Origin: Pseudomonas sp.
GTDB lineage: Bacteria; Pseudomonadota; Gammaproteobacteria; Pseudomonadales; Pseudomonadaceae
Length of the DNA: 9,894 nt
NCBI GenBank assembly: GCA_003527165.1
Contig: DPSI01000501.1
Span: forward strand, 1 to 9,894
Reading direction: 5' to 3'
Below the pieces are notes generated by a model. It was not told the DNA's origin and made no database searches. It saw only the letters and a program-made list of their open reading frames with translations. The translations under genes and the position numbers were made by a program. This document shows, piece after piece, positions 1 through 5,915 of the stretch. How positions within the stretch are numbered: the first letter of the stretch is position 1; the number at the start of each line of letters is the position of its first letter.

Positions 1-665
1 TGCCGGACATCGAAAAACGTCTGGAAGCCTTCGTGCGGGTCGGTCACGGCATCATCATCTTCCCGGGCGGCGTTGGCACCGCGGAAGAATTTCTTTATCT
101 GCTGGGCATCCTGCTGCATCCGGACAACCGCGACGTGCCCTTCCCGGTCATCCTCACCGGCCCGGAGAGCGCCGCGCCCTATCTGCAGCAGTTACGTGAT
201 TTCGTCGGCGCCACGCTCGGCGAAAAAGCCCAGAGCCTCTACCAGATCATCATCGACAATCCAGCCGAGGTGGCGCGGCAAATGGTCGAGGGGCTGAAGG
301 CGGTCAAGCAGTTCCGCCGCGAGCGCAACGATGCCTTCCATTTCAACTGGTTGCTAAAGATCGAGGAAGGCTTTCAGCACCCGTTCGATCCGACCCACGA
401 AAACATGGCCAACCTGCAGCTGACCCGCGATGTCCCAGCGCATCTACTGGCAGCCAATCTGCGCCGGGCGTTTTCCGGGATCGTCGCGGGGAACGTCAAG
501 GACAAGGGTATCCGCCGCATCGAGCAGTTTGGCCGCTACGAAATCCATGGTGACACGGCGATCATGAAGCCACTGGATGAGCTGTTGCAGGCCTTTGTCC
601 TGCAGCACCGAATGAAGCTACCCGGCGGGCGGCCGTACGTGCCCTGCTATCGGGTGGTGACCTGA
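1..665 (+). CDS. ppnN: Pyrimidine/purine nucleotide 5'-monophosphate nucleosidase PpnN, C-terminal part
   Basis: PpnN (formerly YgdH) is a cytoplasmic LOG-family enzyme that splits nucleoside monophosphates into base and ribose 5-phosphate. In E. coli it is a ppGpp-responsive part of nucleotide salvage. The reading frame is open from the window edge; bases 1-2 are the end of a codon, and 220 residues are visible before the TGA at 663-665. The E. coli protein is about 454 residues, so roughly the first half is missing. The LOG nucleotide-binding signature PGGVGTAEE lies at visible residues 21-29. The C-terminal domain (DUF3412 type) follows, with family blocks such as [24 protein letters not shown] and [13 protein letters not shown]. 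The GTG at 33 is an internal valine codon, not the start. No frameshift is visible. The gene runs toward the unrecognised gene at 980 on the same strand but is separated from it by about 314 bases. Identification is by recalled family sequence and is confident. Confidence 0.95.
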   Translation, partial: PDIEKRLEAFVRVGHGIIIFPGGVGTAEEFLYLLGILLHPDNRDVPFPVILTGPESAAPYLQQLRDFVGATLGEKAQSLYQIIIDNPAEVARQMVEGLKAVKQFRRERNDAFHFNWLLKIEEGFQHPFDPTHENMANLQLTRDVPAHLLAANLRRAFSGIVAGNVKDKGIRRIEQFGRYEIHGDTAIMKPLDELLQAFVLQHRMKLPGGRPYVPCYRVVT

Positions 666-754
666 AAACCAGGACGTTACTGCTCCGGTTGTTCTCAGAG
701 AATGGCTTTAACGAGGCGAGGCTGGACGTTGACGTTGACGCGAAGCCTTTGCCA

Positions 755-779
755 CCGCATCAGCCATTCGCTGATACGG
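755..779. repeat. Inverted repeat, hairpin of 9 paired bases
   Basis: CCG-C-ATCAGC, a CATTC loop, then GCTGAT-A-CGG. Nine of ten stem positions pair, with one C/A mismatch. It lies about 90 bases after the ppnN stop. No T-run follows directly, so a terminator role is possible but unproven. Confidence 0.5.
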
Positions 780-797
780 CGAGCATCACCACCCTAA

Positions 798-833
798 CCT
801 TTTGGCACGGTCAAAACGCATCGTGCCTTAAGG
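798..833. repeat. 12-bp imperfect inverted repeat with a 12-nt centre
   Basis: The left arm is CCTTTTGGCACG (798-809) and the right arm is CGTGCCTTAAGG (822-833). The arms are reverse complements at 10 of 12 positions, with a perfect GGCACG/CGTGCC core beside the 12-nt centre. It could be a regulator-binding site, an RNA hairpin or a recombination site. Nothing in the sequence decides between these. Confidence 0.5.
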
Positions 834-927
834 GGCCCAACTCCCGTACGGCCAGAGCGCTGTGAAGCCTCTCCGCCCGATCTTGGCTACAGTTCAAGAA
901 CCAGCGACCCGAAACCAACGTTGAGGG

Positions 928-957
928 TTGCGAGGCAGCCCTGTGCAAAACTTTAAC
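928..957 (+). promoter_or_regulatory. Weak sigma-70-like promoter candidate for the gene at 980
   Basis: TTGCGA (928-933) and TTTAAC (952-957) are separated by 18 bases. Each matches about 4 of 6 consensus positions. Transcription from it would start near 964, only just ahead of the Shine-Dalgarno at 970-973. Such partial matches occur often by chance. Confidence 0.2.
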
Positions 958-979
958 GTCCAAACCGTTGGAGCTCCGC

Positions 980-1672
980 GTGCGTACTTTCGACTTCAGT
1001 TCCTGGCAGGGACTTCTTTCGACGTTTTTCGGGTTGGCCGTGATCACCTTGATTGGCGTCGGCATACGCATAGTTGTCATGCAGACGATTCAACAACGTC
1101 GCGCACGTGAGAATCGACAGATCAACGAACGCTTGCGCACGCTCATTGCGGCATACAAGACCCTGGGAGGGTCCTTTACCGGTAATCTCACCGTGGATCC
1201 CAGGCATCTGCGAGATTTACGGCGCAGCGGTGAAAGTGCCGGCGGTTTGGAGGCAGAAGCCCTGGCTGGTGCGGATGATCGCCGCAGCGTCGATCGCACC
1301 CGGCGAATGCGCGATGCGGTTGAGGCGGCGTTGTCTGACATCATTCTGCTGGGTACCGAGGAGCAGGTACAACTTGCAGCGAAGGCCGCCTCTGAACTGG
1401 TCGCAGGCCGCTCCGTCCATACAGCAGAACTCGTCGTTTCCCTGCGCGACTTCATACGGCGGGTCCTTGACCTGGAACCGGTGCCGGCGCAACTCTCGAT
1501 TCCTAGACAGGGCCCAACCCGACCAGCAGCTACACGGGGGAAGGGCGACAACACGCCAAAGGACGGCGCGAAACAAGGCGATGACAAGGGTATGGGTGGG
1601 GGCGGCTCTACCGGTGCAGGTGCCGGCCTTGGAGGCCTTGCGACCGGTGGAGAACAGGACCCTCACCGTTAG
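980..1672 (+). CDS. Unrecognised membrane-anchored protein with disordered C-terminus
   Basis: I cannot name this protein or its function. From the GTG at 980 it is 230 residues. This start is preferred because GGAG at 970-973 sits six bases upstream; a TTG at 968 is in frame but has no such site. Residues about 12-34 form one hydrophobic membrane segment. The charged stretch that follows (QQRRARENRQINERLR, about 38-53) suggests a cytoplasmic helical or coiled-coil region. Residues about 107-170 look like a compact helical domain, including AVEAALSDIILLGTEEQV and ELVVSLRDFIRRVLDLEPVP. From about 172 the chain becomes rich in Pro, Gly, Lys and Asp and ends in a Gly-rich low-complexity tail, probably disordered. 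Codons such as ATA, CGA, CAA, CTT and TTT are commoner here than in the adjacent core genes, which suggests recent acquisition. It is convergent with nrdJb (24 bases between stops). I have a general memory of similar proteins in accessory regions of proteobacteria but no named family. Confidence 0.75.
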   Translation: MRTFDFSSWQGLLSTFFGLAVITLIGVGIRIVVMQTIQQRRARENRQINERLRTLIAAYKTLGGSFTGNLTVDPRHLRDLRRSGESAGGLEAEALAGADDRRSVDRTRRMRDAVEAALSDIILLGTEEQVQLAAKAASELVAGRSVHTAELVVSLRDFIRRVLDLEPVPAQLSIPRQGPTRPAATRGKGDNTPKDGAKQGDDKGMGGGGSTGAGAGLGGLATGGEQDPHR

Positions 1673-1696
1673 GCCGCGCCATCAACGCCACCGTTT

Positions 1697-2401
1697 TCAT
1701 CCGCACTTCGAATTGCCACAGTTCAAACAGGTCGCGCAGCCATCCATCTGCACCACGGCCTGAGTACTGCATTTGGTGCATAGCTGCGCGCCGGCCGGAA
1801 ATCCTTCGCCTGGCTCGACGGCCACCGCGCCCTGGCTGGCCTCGTAAGCTGCGCGCTTTTCGGCTAGATACTTGAGCTGGGTTTCATCCAAGGCGTGTCC
1901 TTCGAGCATGCCGATTGCGATCAGATGGCGCTCCAGCACGCCGCCGATTTCGGCGACGATGGAGGGCATGTAAACGCCGCCTTTTTTCAAATAGCCGCCG
2001 CGCGGGTCGAACACCGCTTTCAGCTCCTCGACCAGGAAAGTGCAGTCACCGCCCTTGCGGAACACCGCGGACATGATCCGGGTGAGCGCGACGATCCACT
2101 GGAAGTGGTCCATGTTCTTCGAATTGATGAAGATCTCGAACGGGCGGCGCTGTTCGTGCGGCGTCCCGGCGTTGAGGACGACGTCGTTGATGGTGACGTA
2201 GAGCGCATGCTCGAACAGCGGCGACTTGATCTTGTAGGTCATGCCGATCAGCGTTTCCGGGCGCTGCAGACTTTCGTCCATTTCCACCACGGTGGCCTTG
2301 CTGCCGCTGTTGACGGCGCTATCGGGCGTTACGGCTGGACGTTCGAGGGTCTCGTCGACGACTTTGAAGCCCTTGATACGCTGGGTGATCTTGACGGTCA
2401 T
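1697..2401 (-). CDS. nrdJb: Class II ribonucleotide reductase, small C-terminal subunit NrdJb
   Basis: This is the separate C-terminal piece of the adenosylcobalamin-dependent ribonucleotide reductase. It works with NrdJa to reduce ribonucleotides to deoxyribonucleotides in the cytoplasm. The product is 234 residues. The ATG at 2401 is chosen because GGAGA (2413-2409 on the minus strand) lies seven bases upstream; an in-frame TTG at 2443 is upstream of this site and less likely. Residues about 50-180 match the TSCPD-type domain found at the C-terminus of one-piece NrdJ enzymes. The end carries cysteines 208, 211, 222, 225, 228 and 233, spaced CxxC...CxxCxxC....C. This looks like a zinc ribbon and/or the mobile thiols that re-reduce the active-site disulfide; that role is inferred. 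The gene starts 49 bases after the nrdJa stop and should be co-transcribed with it. The same split is known in P. aeruginosa, so it is not a mutation peculiar to this strain. Confidence 0.92.
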   Translation of the reverse strand: MTVKITQRIKGFKVVDETLERPAVTPDSAVNSGSKATVVEMDESLQRPETLIGMTYKIKSPLFEHALYVTINDVVLNAGTPHEQRRPFEIFINSKNMDHFQWIVALTRIMSAVFRKGGDCTFLVEELKAVFDPRGGYLKKGGVYMPSIVAEIGGVLERHLIAIGMLEGHALDETQLKYLAEKRAAYEASQGAVAVEPGEGFPAGAQLCTKCSTQAVVQMDGCATCLNCGNSKCG

Positions 2402-2416
2402 TACAGATTCTCCGTT

Positions 2417-2436
2417 CGGGCGACACGCGCCGCCCG
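2417..2436 (-). promoter_or_regulatory. Hairpin between nrdJa and nrdJb
   Basis: CGGGCG and CGCCCG form a perfect 6-bp stem with an 8-nt loop in the 49-base gap between the two subunit genes. Its 3' edge on the mRNA is three bases from the GGAGA ribosome-binding site of nrdJb. It could set relative translation or protect one mRNA segment. There is no T-run, so termination is unlikely. Confidence 0.45.
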
Positions 2437-2450
2437 TTATCAATCAGGGC

Positions 2451-4601
2451 TCAATACTTGCCGTAATAGCCTTCTTTGAGGGCGTCGAACAGGTTGGCGG
2501 CGGAATTGACCTCACCGTCATATTCGACCTCTTCATTGCCTTTCAACTCGACCACGCTGCCGTCTTCGAGGATGAAGCGGTACAGGGTCTTTTCCAGGTC
2601 GGCCTCCTTGACCAGCACGCCCTGGAAGGCCGCCGGGTTGAAGCGGAAGGTGGTGCAGCCCTTGAGGCCTTGCCGCCAGGCATAGCGGTAGATGTCCTTG
2701 AACGCCTCGAACGGGTAGTCGGTGGGCACGTTGGCGGTCTTGGAAATCGACGAATCGACCCATTTCTGCGCTGCGGCCTGAATGTCGACGTGCTGCGTCG
2801 GGGTGATGTCGTCCGCGGTGATGAAGTAATCGGGCAGTTGTTGTGACGGATCGCTGGAGCCTGGCTGCGCCTTCGGATTGATCAAGGTGCGATAGGCCAG
2901 CAACTCGTAGCTGAACACTTCGATCTTTTCCTTGGCCTTGCGCCCGGCACGGATCAGGTTGCGCGAATAGTGATGAGCGAAGCTCGGTTCGATGCCGTTG
3001 GAGGCGTTGTTGGCCAGGCTCAGGCTGATGGTGCCGGTGGGCGCGATGGAGCTGTGGTGAGTGAAGCGCGCGCCTTGCTCAGCCAGCTGCTCGATCAGCT
3101 CGGGTGCGTACTCAGCGATCTTCTGCATGTAACGCGAGTACCTGGCGTGCAACACGCGTCCCGGCACCTGATCGCCGAGCTTGTAGCCGTCTTTCTTCAT
3201 CTCCGGGCGCTTGCGCAGCATCTCGGCGGTGACTTCGAAGGACTCGGTCAGCAGCGGTGCCGGCCCTTTCTCCTTCGACAGCTCGAGCGCCGCTTCCCAG
3301 CCGACCAGTGCCATTTCGCGCGCAACCTCTTCCGTGAACACGCAGGCTTCGGGACTGCCATAACGCAACTTGAGCAGCGTCAGGGTCGAGCCGAGCCCGA
3401 CGAAGCCCATGCCGTGGCGGCGCTTGCTTTCGATCTCGTGGCGCTGTTGCTTCAGTGGCAGGCCGTTGATCTCCACCACGTTATCGAGCATACGGGTGAA
3501 CAGGCGCACCACTTCGCGATACTTGTCCCAGTCGAAACGGGCGTCGACGCCGAACGGATCGATAACGAAACTGGTCAGGTTGATCGAGCCCAGCAGGCAG
3601 GAGCCGTAGGGCGGCAGCGGTTGCTCTCCGCAGGGGTTGGTGGCACGGATCGCTTCGCACCACCAGTTATTGTTCAGCTGGTTGACCCGGTCGATGAGGA
3701 TGAAGCCCGGCTCGGCGTAGTCGTAGGTGGACACCATGATCATGTCCCACAGATGCCTTGCCTTGACCCGACCGTAGATCTTGCACGCCACCAGACCGTC
3801 CTCACGGACGATGTAGCCGTCGTGGCTCGGCCATTCGCGCCAGATCACCTGCTCCGGGTCGTCGAGGTCGAGCTCGGTCTTTTCCTTCAGGTGCAGCGGG
3901 AAGATCAGCGGCCAGTCGGCGTCGCTCTCCACTGCCTGCATGAACTCGTCGGTGATCAGCAGGCTGAGGTTGAACTGACGCAGCCGACCGTCCTCGCGCT
4001 TGGCGCGGATGAATTCGCGCACATCGGGATGGCCGACATCGAAGGTGCCCATCTGCGCACCGCGGCGGCCGCCAGCGGAGCTGACGGTGAAGCACATCTT
4101 GTCGAAGATATCCATGAACGACAGTGGCCCGCTGGTATGCGCGCCGGCCCCCGAGACGAAGGAGCCGCGCGGGCGCAGCGTGCTGAATTCGTAGCCGATG
4201 CCGCAGCCGGCCTTGAGCGTCAGCCCGGCCTCATGGACCTTGCCAAGAATGTCGTCCATCGAATCGCTGATGGTGCCCGAGACGGTGCAGTTGATGGTCG
4301 AAGTGGCGGGTTTGTAGTCCTGTGCGCCGGCATTGGAAATGATCCGCCCGGCGGGAATCGCACCATTGCGCAGCGCCCAGAGAAAGCACTCGTACCAATG
4401 CTCGCGCTGCTCGCTCGGCTCGACTTCGGCCAGGGCGCGTGCGACCCGTTGCCAGGTCGCATCGACGCTGTCGTCGATCGGGGCGCCATCCTTGCTAGTC
4501 AGGCGGTATTTCTGCGCCCAGATATCTTCGGAGGCCGCCTGCAAGGCGATGCTGGAAGTGGTTCTACTCTCTGCCGCGATGGGCCCGTCCGTCTTCGCCA
4601 T
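2451..4601 (-). CDS. nrdJa: Class II (adenosylcobalamin-dependent) ribonucleotide reductase catalytic subunit NrdJa
   Basis: This is the catalytic part of the B12-dependent ribonucleotide reductase, which makes deoxyribonucleotides with or without oxygen. The product is 716 residues from the ATG at 4601, which has GAGGA ten bases upstream (4616-4612). The frame continues upstream to a TTG at 4688, but that codon lies inside an Anr/Dnr-like operator, so the longer form is unlikely. The N-terminus enters the reductase fold directly (ALQAASEDIWAQKYRL), with no ATP-cone, so overall-activity control by dATP through a cone is absent. Key residues in this numbering are C105 in NCTVSG, then N322, C324 and E326 in NPCGEQ, then C335 in YGSC. 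By comparison with Thermotoga NrdJ, C324 is the thiyl-radical cysteine and C105/C335 the redox pair. DSSISKTANVP near 616-626 and FTHHSSIAPTGTISL near 513-527 are further family blocks. The protein ends at GYYGKY, where one-piece enzymes continue into the domain encoded here by nrdJb. It lies downstream of znuA on the same strand. Confidence 0.95.
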   Translation of the reverse strand: MAKTDGPIAAESRTTSSIALQAASEDIWAQKYRLTSKDGAPIDDSVDATWQRVARALAEVEPSEQREHWYECFLWALRNGAIPAGRIISNAGAQDYKPATSTINCTVSGTISDSMDDILGKVHEAGLTLKAGCGIGYEFSTLRPRGSFVSGAGAHTSGPLSFMDIFDKMCFTVSSAGGRRGAQMGTFDVGHPDVREFIRAKREDGRLRQFNLSLLITDEFMQAVESDADWPLIFPLHLKEKTELDLDDPEQVIWREWPSHDGYIVREDGLVACKIYGRVKARHLWDMIMVSTYDYAEPGFILIDRVNQLNNNWWCEAIRATNPCGEQPLPPYGSCLLGSINLTSFVIDPFGVDARFDWDKYREVVRLFTRMLDNVVEINGLPLKQQRHEIESKRRHGMGFVGLGSTLTLLKLRYGSPEACVFTEEVAREMALVGWEAALELSKEKGPAPLLTESFEVTAEMLRKRPEMKKDGYKLGDQVPGRVLHARYSRYMQKIAEYAPELIEQLAEQGARFTHHSSIAPTGTISLSLANNASNGIEPSFAHHYSRNLIRAGRKAKEKIEVFSYELLAYRTLINPKAQPGSSDPSQQLPDYFITADDITPTQHVDIQAAAQKWVDSSISKTANVPTDYPFEAFKDIYRYAWRQGLKGCTTFRFNPAAFQGVLVKEADLEKTLYRFILEDGSVVELKGNEEVEYDGEVNSAANLFDALKEGYYGKY

Positions 4602-4611
4602 GCGCTGCGCA

Positions 4612-4616
4612 TCCTC
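4612..4616 (-). promoter_or_regulatory. Ribosome binding site deciding the nrdJa start
   Basis: GAGGA on the minus strand, ten bases before the ATG at 4601. No comparable site precedes the upstream in-frame TTG at 4688. The site also agrees with the predicted transcription start near 4641. Confidence 0.6.
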
Positions 4617-4647
4617 GTGTCGATGGTGGGAAAACCGAAGCACGAAG

Positions 4648-4688
4648 CTTATGCCAAGAGCACGGAAAGCTTCCATGACAGATATCAA
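4648..4688 (-). promoter_or_regulatory. Anr/Dnr (FNR-type) activated promoter of nrdJab
   Basis: On the minus strand TTGATATCTGTCAT (4688-4675) matches the Pseudomonas Anr/Dnr consensus TTGAT-N4-GTCAA at 9 of 10 defined positions. A -10-like CATAAG lies at 4653-4648, 21 bases further on. This predicts a start near 4641 with the box centred about 41 bases upstream, the usual position for a class II FNR-type activated promoter. The resulting leader is about 40 bases and contains the GAGGA site. From memory, Dnr control of nrdJ has been reported in P. aeruginosa, which supports the reading. The box and spacing are seen directly; activity is inferred. Confidence 0.65.
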
Positions 4689-4702
4689 TCAGGCGTCAGG
4701 CG
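4689..4702 (-). repeat. Tandem 7-bp direct repeat next to the Anr/Dnr box
   Basis: CGCCTGA occurs twice in a row on the minus strand, immediately upstream of the FNR-type box. It could be a site for a second regulator or a chance repeat. Confidence 0.35.
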
Positions 4703-4729
4703 TGCATAGAAAAGCGCGCATTCCGGATC

Positions 4730-4768
4730 GGCGGCAGCGCCGCCTCGGCCCCGTGCGGGAGCGGGCCG
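4730..4768 (-). terminator. Tandem GC-rich hairpins between znuA and nrdJa
   Basis: Two adjacent perfect 6-bp stems are visible. GGCGGC/GCCGCC has a 3-nt loop (4730-4744). CGGCCC/GGGCCG has an 11-nt loop (4746-4768). They lie about 40 bases after the znuA stop on the minus strand. The nearest T-run (TTTTCT) is about 16 bases after the last stem, so this is not a textbook intrinsic terminator. It may attenuate or partly insulate nrdJa from znuA transcription. Confidence 0.35.
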
Positions 4769-4809
4769 GCAACCAGTGCATCGACCCGCGGTGAGGATCG
4801 GCGCGCTAG

Positions 4810-5883
4810 TTAGAGCGACTCCAGACACTCGGCGAGCGACGTGCCGAGATGCTCGATCAGCCGCTCGTAGCCGCCAACATTGGCGTCGAGGCCATAACCA
4901 ATGGCGTCCAGTTCGGCCACTCGCACCGGCAGCCCGCGGACCAGGCTGTCGGCCAGGCGCGGACGGGTTGGCGGCTCATGAAACACGCAGCTAGGGCCGG
5001 CCTGCTCCAGACGCTGGCGCATCTCGGCCACGTGACGGGCACCGGGCTGGGCCTCACCACCCGCGCTGAACACCCCGGCGTGCCTGATGCCATAGGCCAC
5101 TTCGAAATAATCATAGGCCTCATGGAAGACGAAGAAGGGTTTGCTGCTGGCGTTGCTCAGTCGTTTCTGCAGACGTCGATCGAGCTCACCCAGACGCTGC
5201 CTGAACGCTTCGAGATTCGCCTGATAGCGCTGCGCATTGGCCGGATCGAGCTTTACCATGTCTGTCGCCATACCTTCGGCGATCACTACGGCGTTGGCCG
5301 GCAGCAGCCAGAGATGCGCGTCCAGACTACCGGGGCGATGGGCATGGTCATGTTCGTCGTGGTCGGCGGCGTGCACCTCGGACGCCGCGTGGTCATGCGC
5401 CTCATGCGCTCCGTGTGCCTGTTCGTCGTGGTCGTCATGCGCATGCTCGTCCCGGTGGTCGTGCCCAGCCCCGTGTTCGTGGTCATCGTGAGCCTCGCCA
5501 GAGGCCTCACCGAAGTGCCGCAAGGTCAGCCCAGGCAGCGACTGTATGGCGATGCTCGGCCCTTTGCGGCCATTCAGTACTGGCGCGAGAAAGCCTTCCA
5601 TATCCGGACCGATCCAGTAGAACAGGTCGGCGCTGCGAATCTGCCGTACGTCGGAGGGACGCATTGCATAGTGGTGGGGCGAGGCGCCGGGCGGCAGCAA
5701 CACGCCAGGCTTGCCGACCCCTTCCTGAACGGCAGCGGCGATCAGTTGCAGGGGCTTGATGCTGGTCAGCACCTCGACCTCGGCGAGAACCGGGGCACTG
5801 CTGAAAAGGCTGGCGGTCACAAGCAACGGTATCGAAAAAAGACGGAACACGGGCAACACTCGATTGAACTGAATGGGTAACAT
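4810..5883 (-). CDS. znuA: Zinc ABC transporter periplasmic binding protein ZnuA
   Basis: ZnuA binds Zn(II) in the periplasm and passes it to the ZnuB/ZnuC importer. The product is 357 residues. A signal peptide of about 34 residues (basic N-terminus, hydrophobic core IPLLVTASLF, then APVLA before EVEV) directs export. The A-1 cluster fold is evident. Probable zinc ligands are H70 or H71 in GASPHHY, H190 in DAHLWLLP and H254 in FVFHEAYDYF. Between them, residues 132-182 form an Asp/His-rich loop with 17 histidines, typical of ZnuA and absent from manganese-binding relatives. C299 and C353 are 54 residues apart, the same spacing as the disulfide in E. coli ZnuA. The ATG at 5883 has GAGAG eight bases upstream. 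However, a Zur-box-like palindrome overlaps this ATG, and GTG codons at 5859 and 5850 would leave a shorter but workable signal peptide, so the start is not fully settled. It diverges from zur with 32 bases between the annotated starts. Confidence 0.95.
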   Translation of the reverse strand: MLPIQFNRVLPVFRLFSIPLLVTASLFSSAPVLAEVEVLTSIKPLQLIAAAVQEGVGKPGVLLPPGASPHHYAMRPSDVRQIRSADLFYWIGPDMEGFLAPVLNGRKGPSIAIQSLPGLTLRHFGEASGEAHDDHEHGAGHDHRDEHAHDDHDEQAHGAHEAHDHAASEVHAADHDEHDHAHRPGSLDAHLWLLPANAVVIAEGMATDMVKLDPANAQRYQANLEAFRQRLGELDRRLQKRLSNASSKPFFVFHEAYDYFEVAYGIRHAGVFSAGGEAQPGARHVAEMRQRLEQAGPSCVFHEPPTRPRLADSLVRGLPVRVAELDAIGYGLDANVGGYERLIEHLGTSLAECLESL

Positions 5884-5890
5884 AATAACG
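5876..5890. promoter_or_regulatory. Probable Zur operator and AT-rich core of the znuA/zur divergent control region
   Basis: GGTAACATAATAACG resembles the gammaproteobacterial Zur box (TGTTATA-N-TATAACA) at 9 of 14 defined positions. It is the only AT-rich patch in this short divergent region. CATAAT on the plus strand (5881-5886) and TATTAT on the minus strand (5887-5882) each match five of six -10 positions, though no good -35 lies at standard spacing for either. It overlaps the znuA ATG at 5881-5883. Zinc-loaded Zur bound here could repress both znuA and zur-znuCB. Confidence 0.5.
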
Positions 5891-5915
5891 TCTCTCAGCC
5901 ACCTCGTCTCCGCTC

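Larger units (their letters stand above)
666..979. other. Non-coding stretch with inverted repeats
   Basis: No convincing gene lies here; the short open frames do not look like proteins. The stretch contains a small perfect palindrome TTCTCAGAGAA at 692-702 and a tandem hexamer run (GACGTT, GACGTT, GACGCG) at 725-742. It also holds two larger inverted repeats, at 755-779 and 798-833, and a weak promoter candidate just before the gene at 980. Composition is less GC-rich than the flanking core genes. The 3' end of the ppnN transcript and the start of the downstream transcript should both fall here, but no classical hairpin with a T-run is visible. Confidence 0.6.

Noticed and set aside
666..979. 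Integron attC site or insertion-sequence ends flanking the unknown gene
   Set aside because: No paired RYYYAAC/GTTRRRY cores, no integrase or transposase and no flanking target duplication are visible; the inverted repeats alone do not support it.
1074..1763. Overlapping plus-strand frame within the unknown gene and past its end
   Set aside because: No ribosome-binding site or protein-like pattern, whereas the frame from 980 has a membrane segment, helical domain and Shine-Dalgarno.
2402..2453. nrdJ split as a frameshift or sequencing error of a single gene
   Set aside because: The two genes are in different frames, nrdJa has its own TGA at 2453-2451, and the nrdJb frame has a TGA at 2446-2444 in the gap. 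A simple single-base error in nrdJa would not fuse them. nrdJb has its own good ribosome-binding site, and the split is known in P. aeruginosa.
4640..4657. Sigma-54 promoter (TTGGCA...) before nrdJa
   Set aside because: The -24 half resembles the consensus, but the -12 GC is replaced by GT at the required distance. The Anr/Dnr plus -10 arrangement explains the region better.
2970..4709. Long plus-strand open frame (579 codons) opposite nrdJa
   Set aside because: It is antisense to a clear ribonucleotide reductase. Its composition is what the reverse of a GC-rich coding sequence gives, and no domain is recognisable.
4602..4809. Cobalamin riboswitch ahead of the B12-dependent reductase
   Set aside because: No B12-box-like GCCACTG or recognisable multi-stem aptamer is seen in the 208 bases; only two short hairpins and the FNR-type promoter.
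4849..5880. Long plus-strand open frame opposite znuA
   Set aside because: Its Val/Met-rich stretch is simply the complement of the ZnuA His/Asp-rich loop; the minus-strand protein has a signal peptide and zinc ligands.
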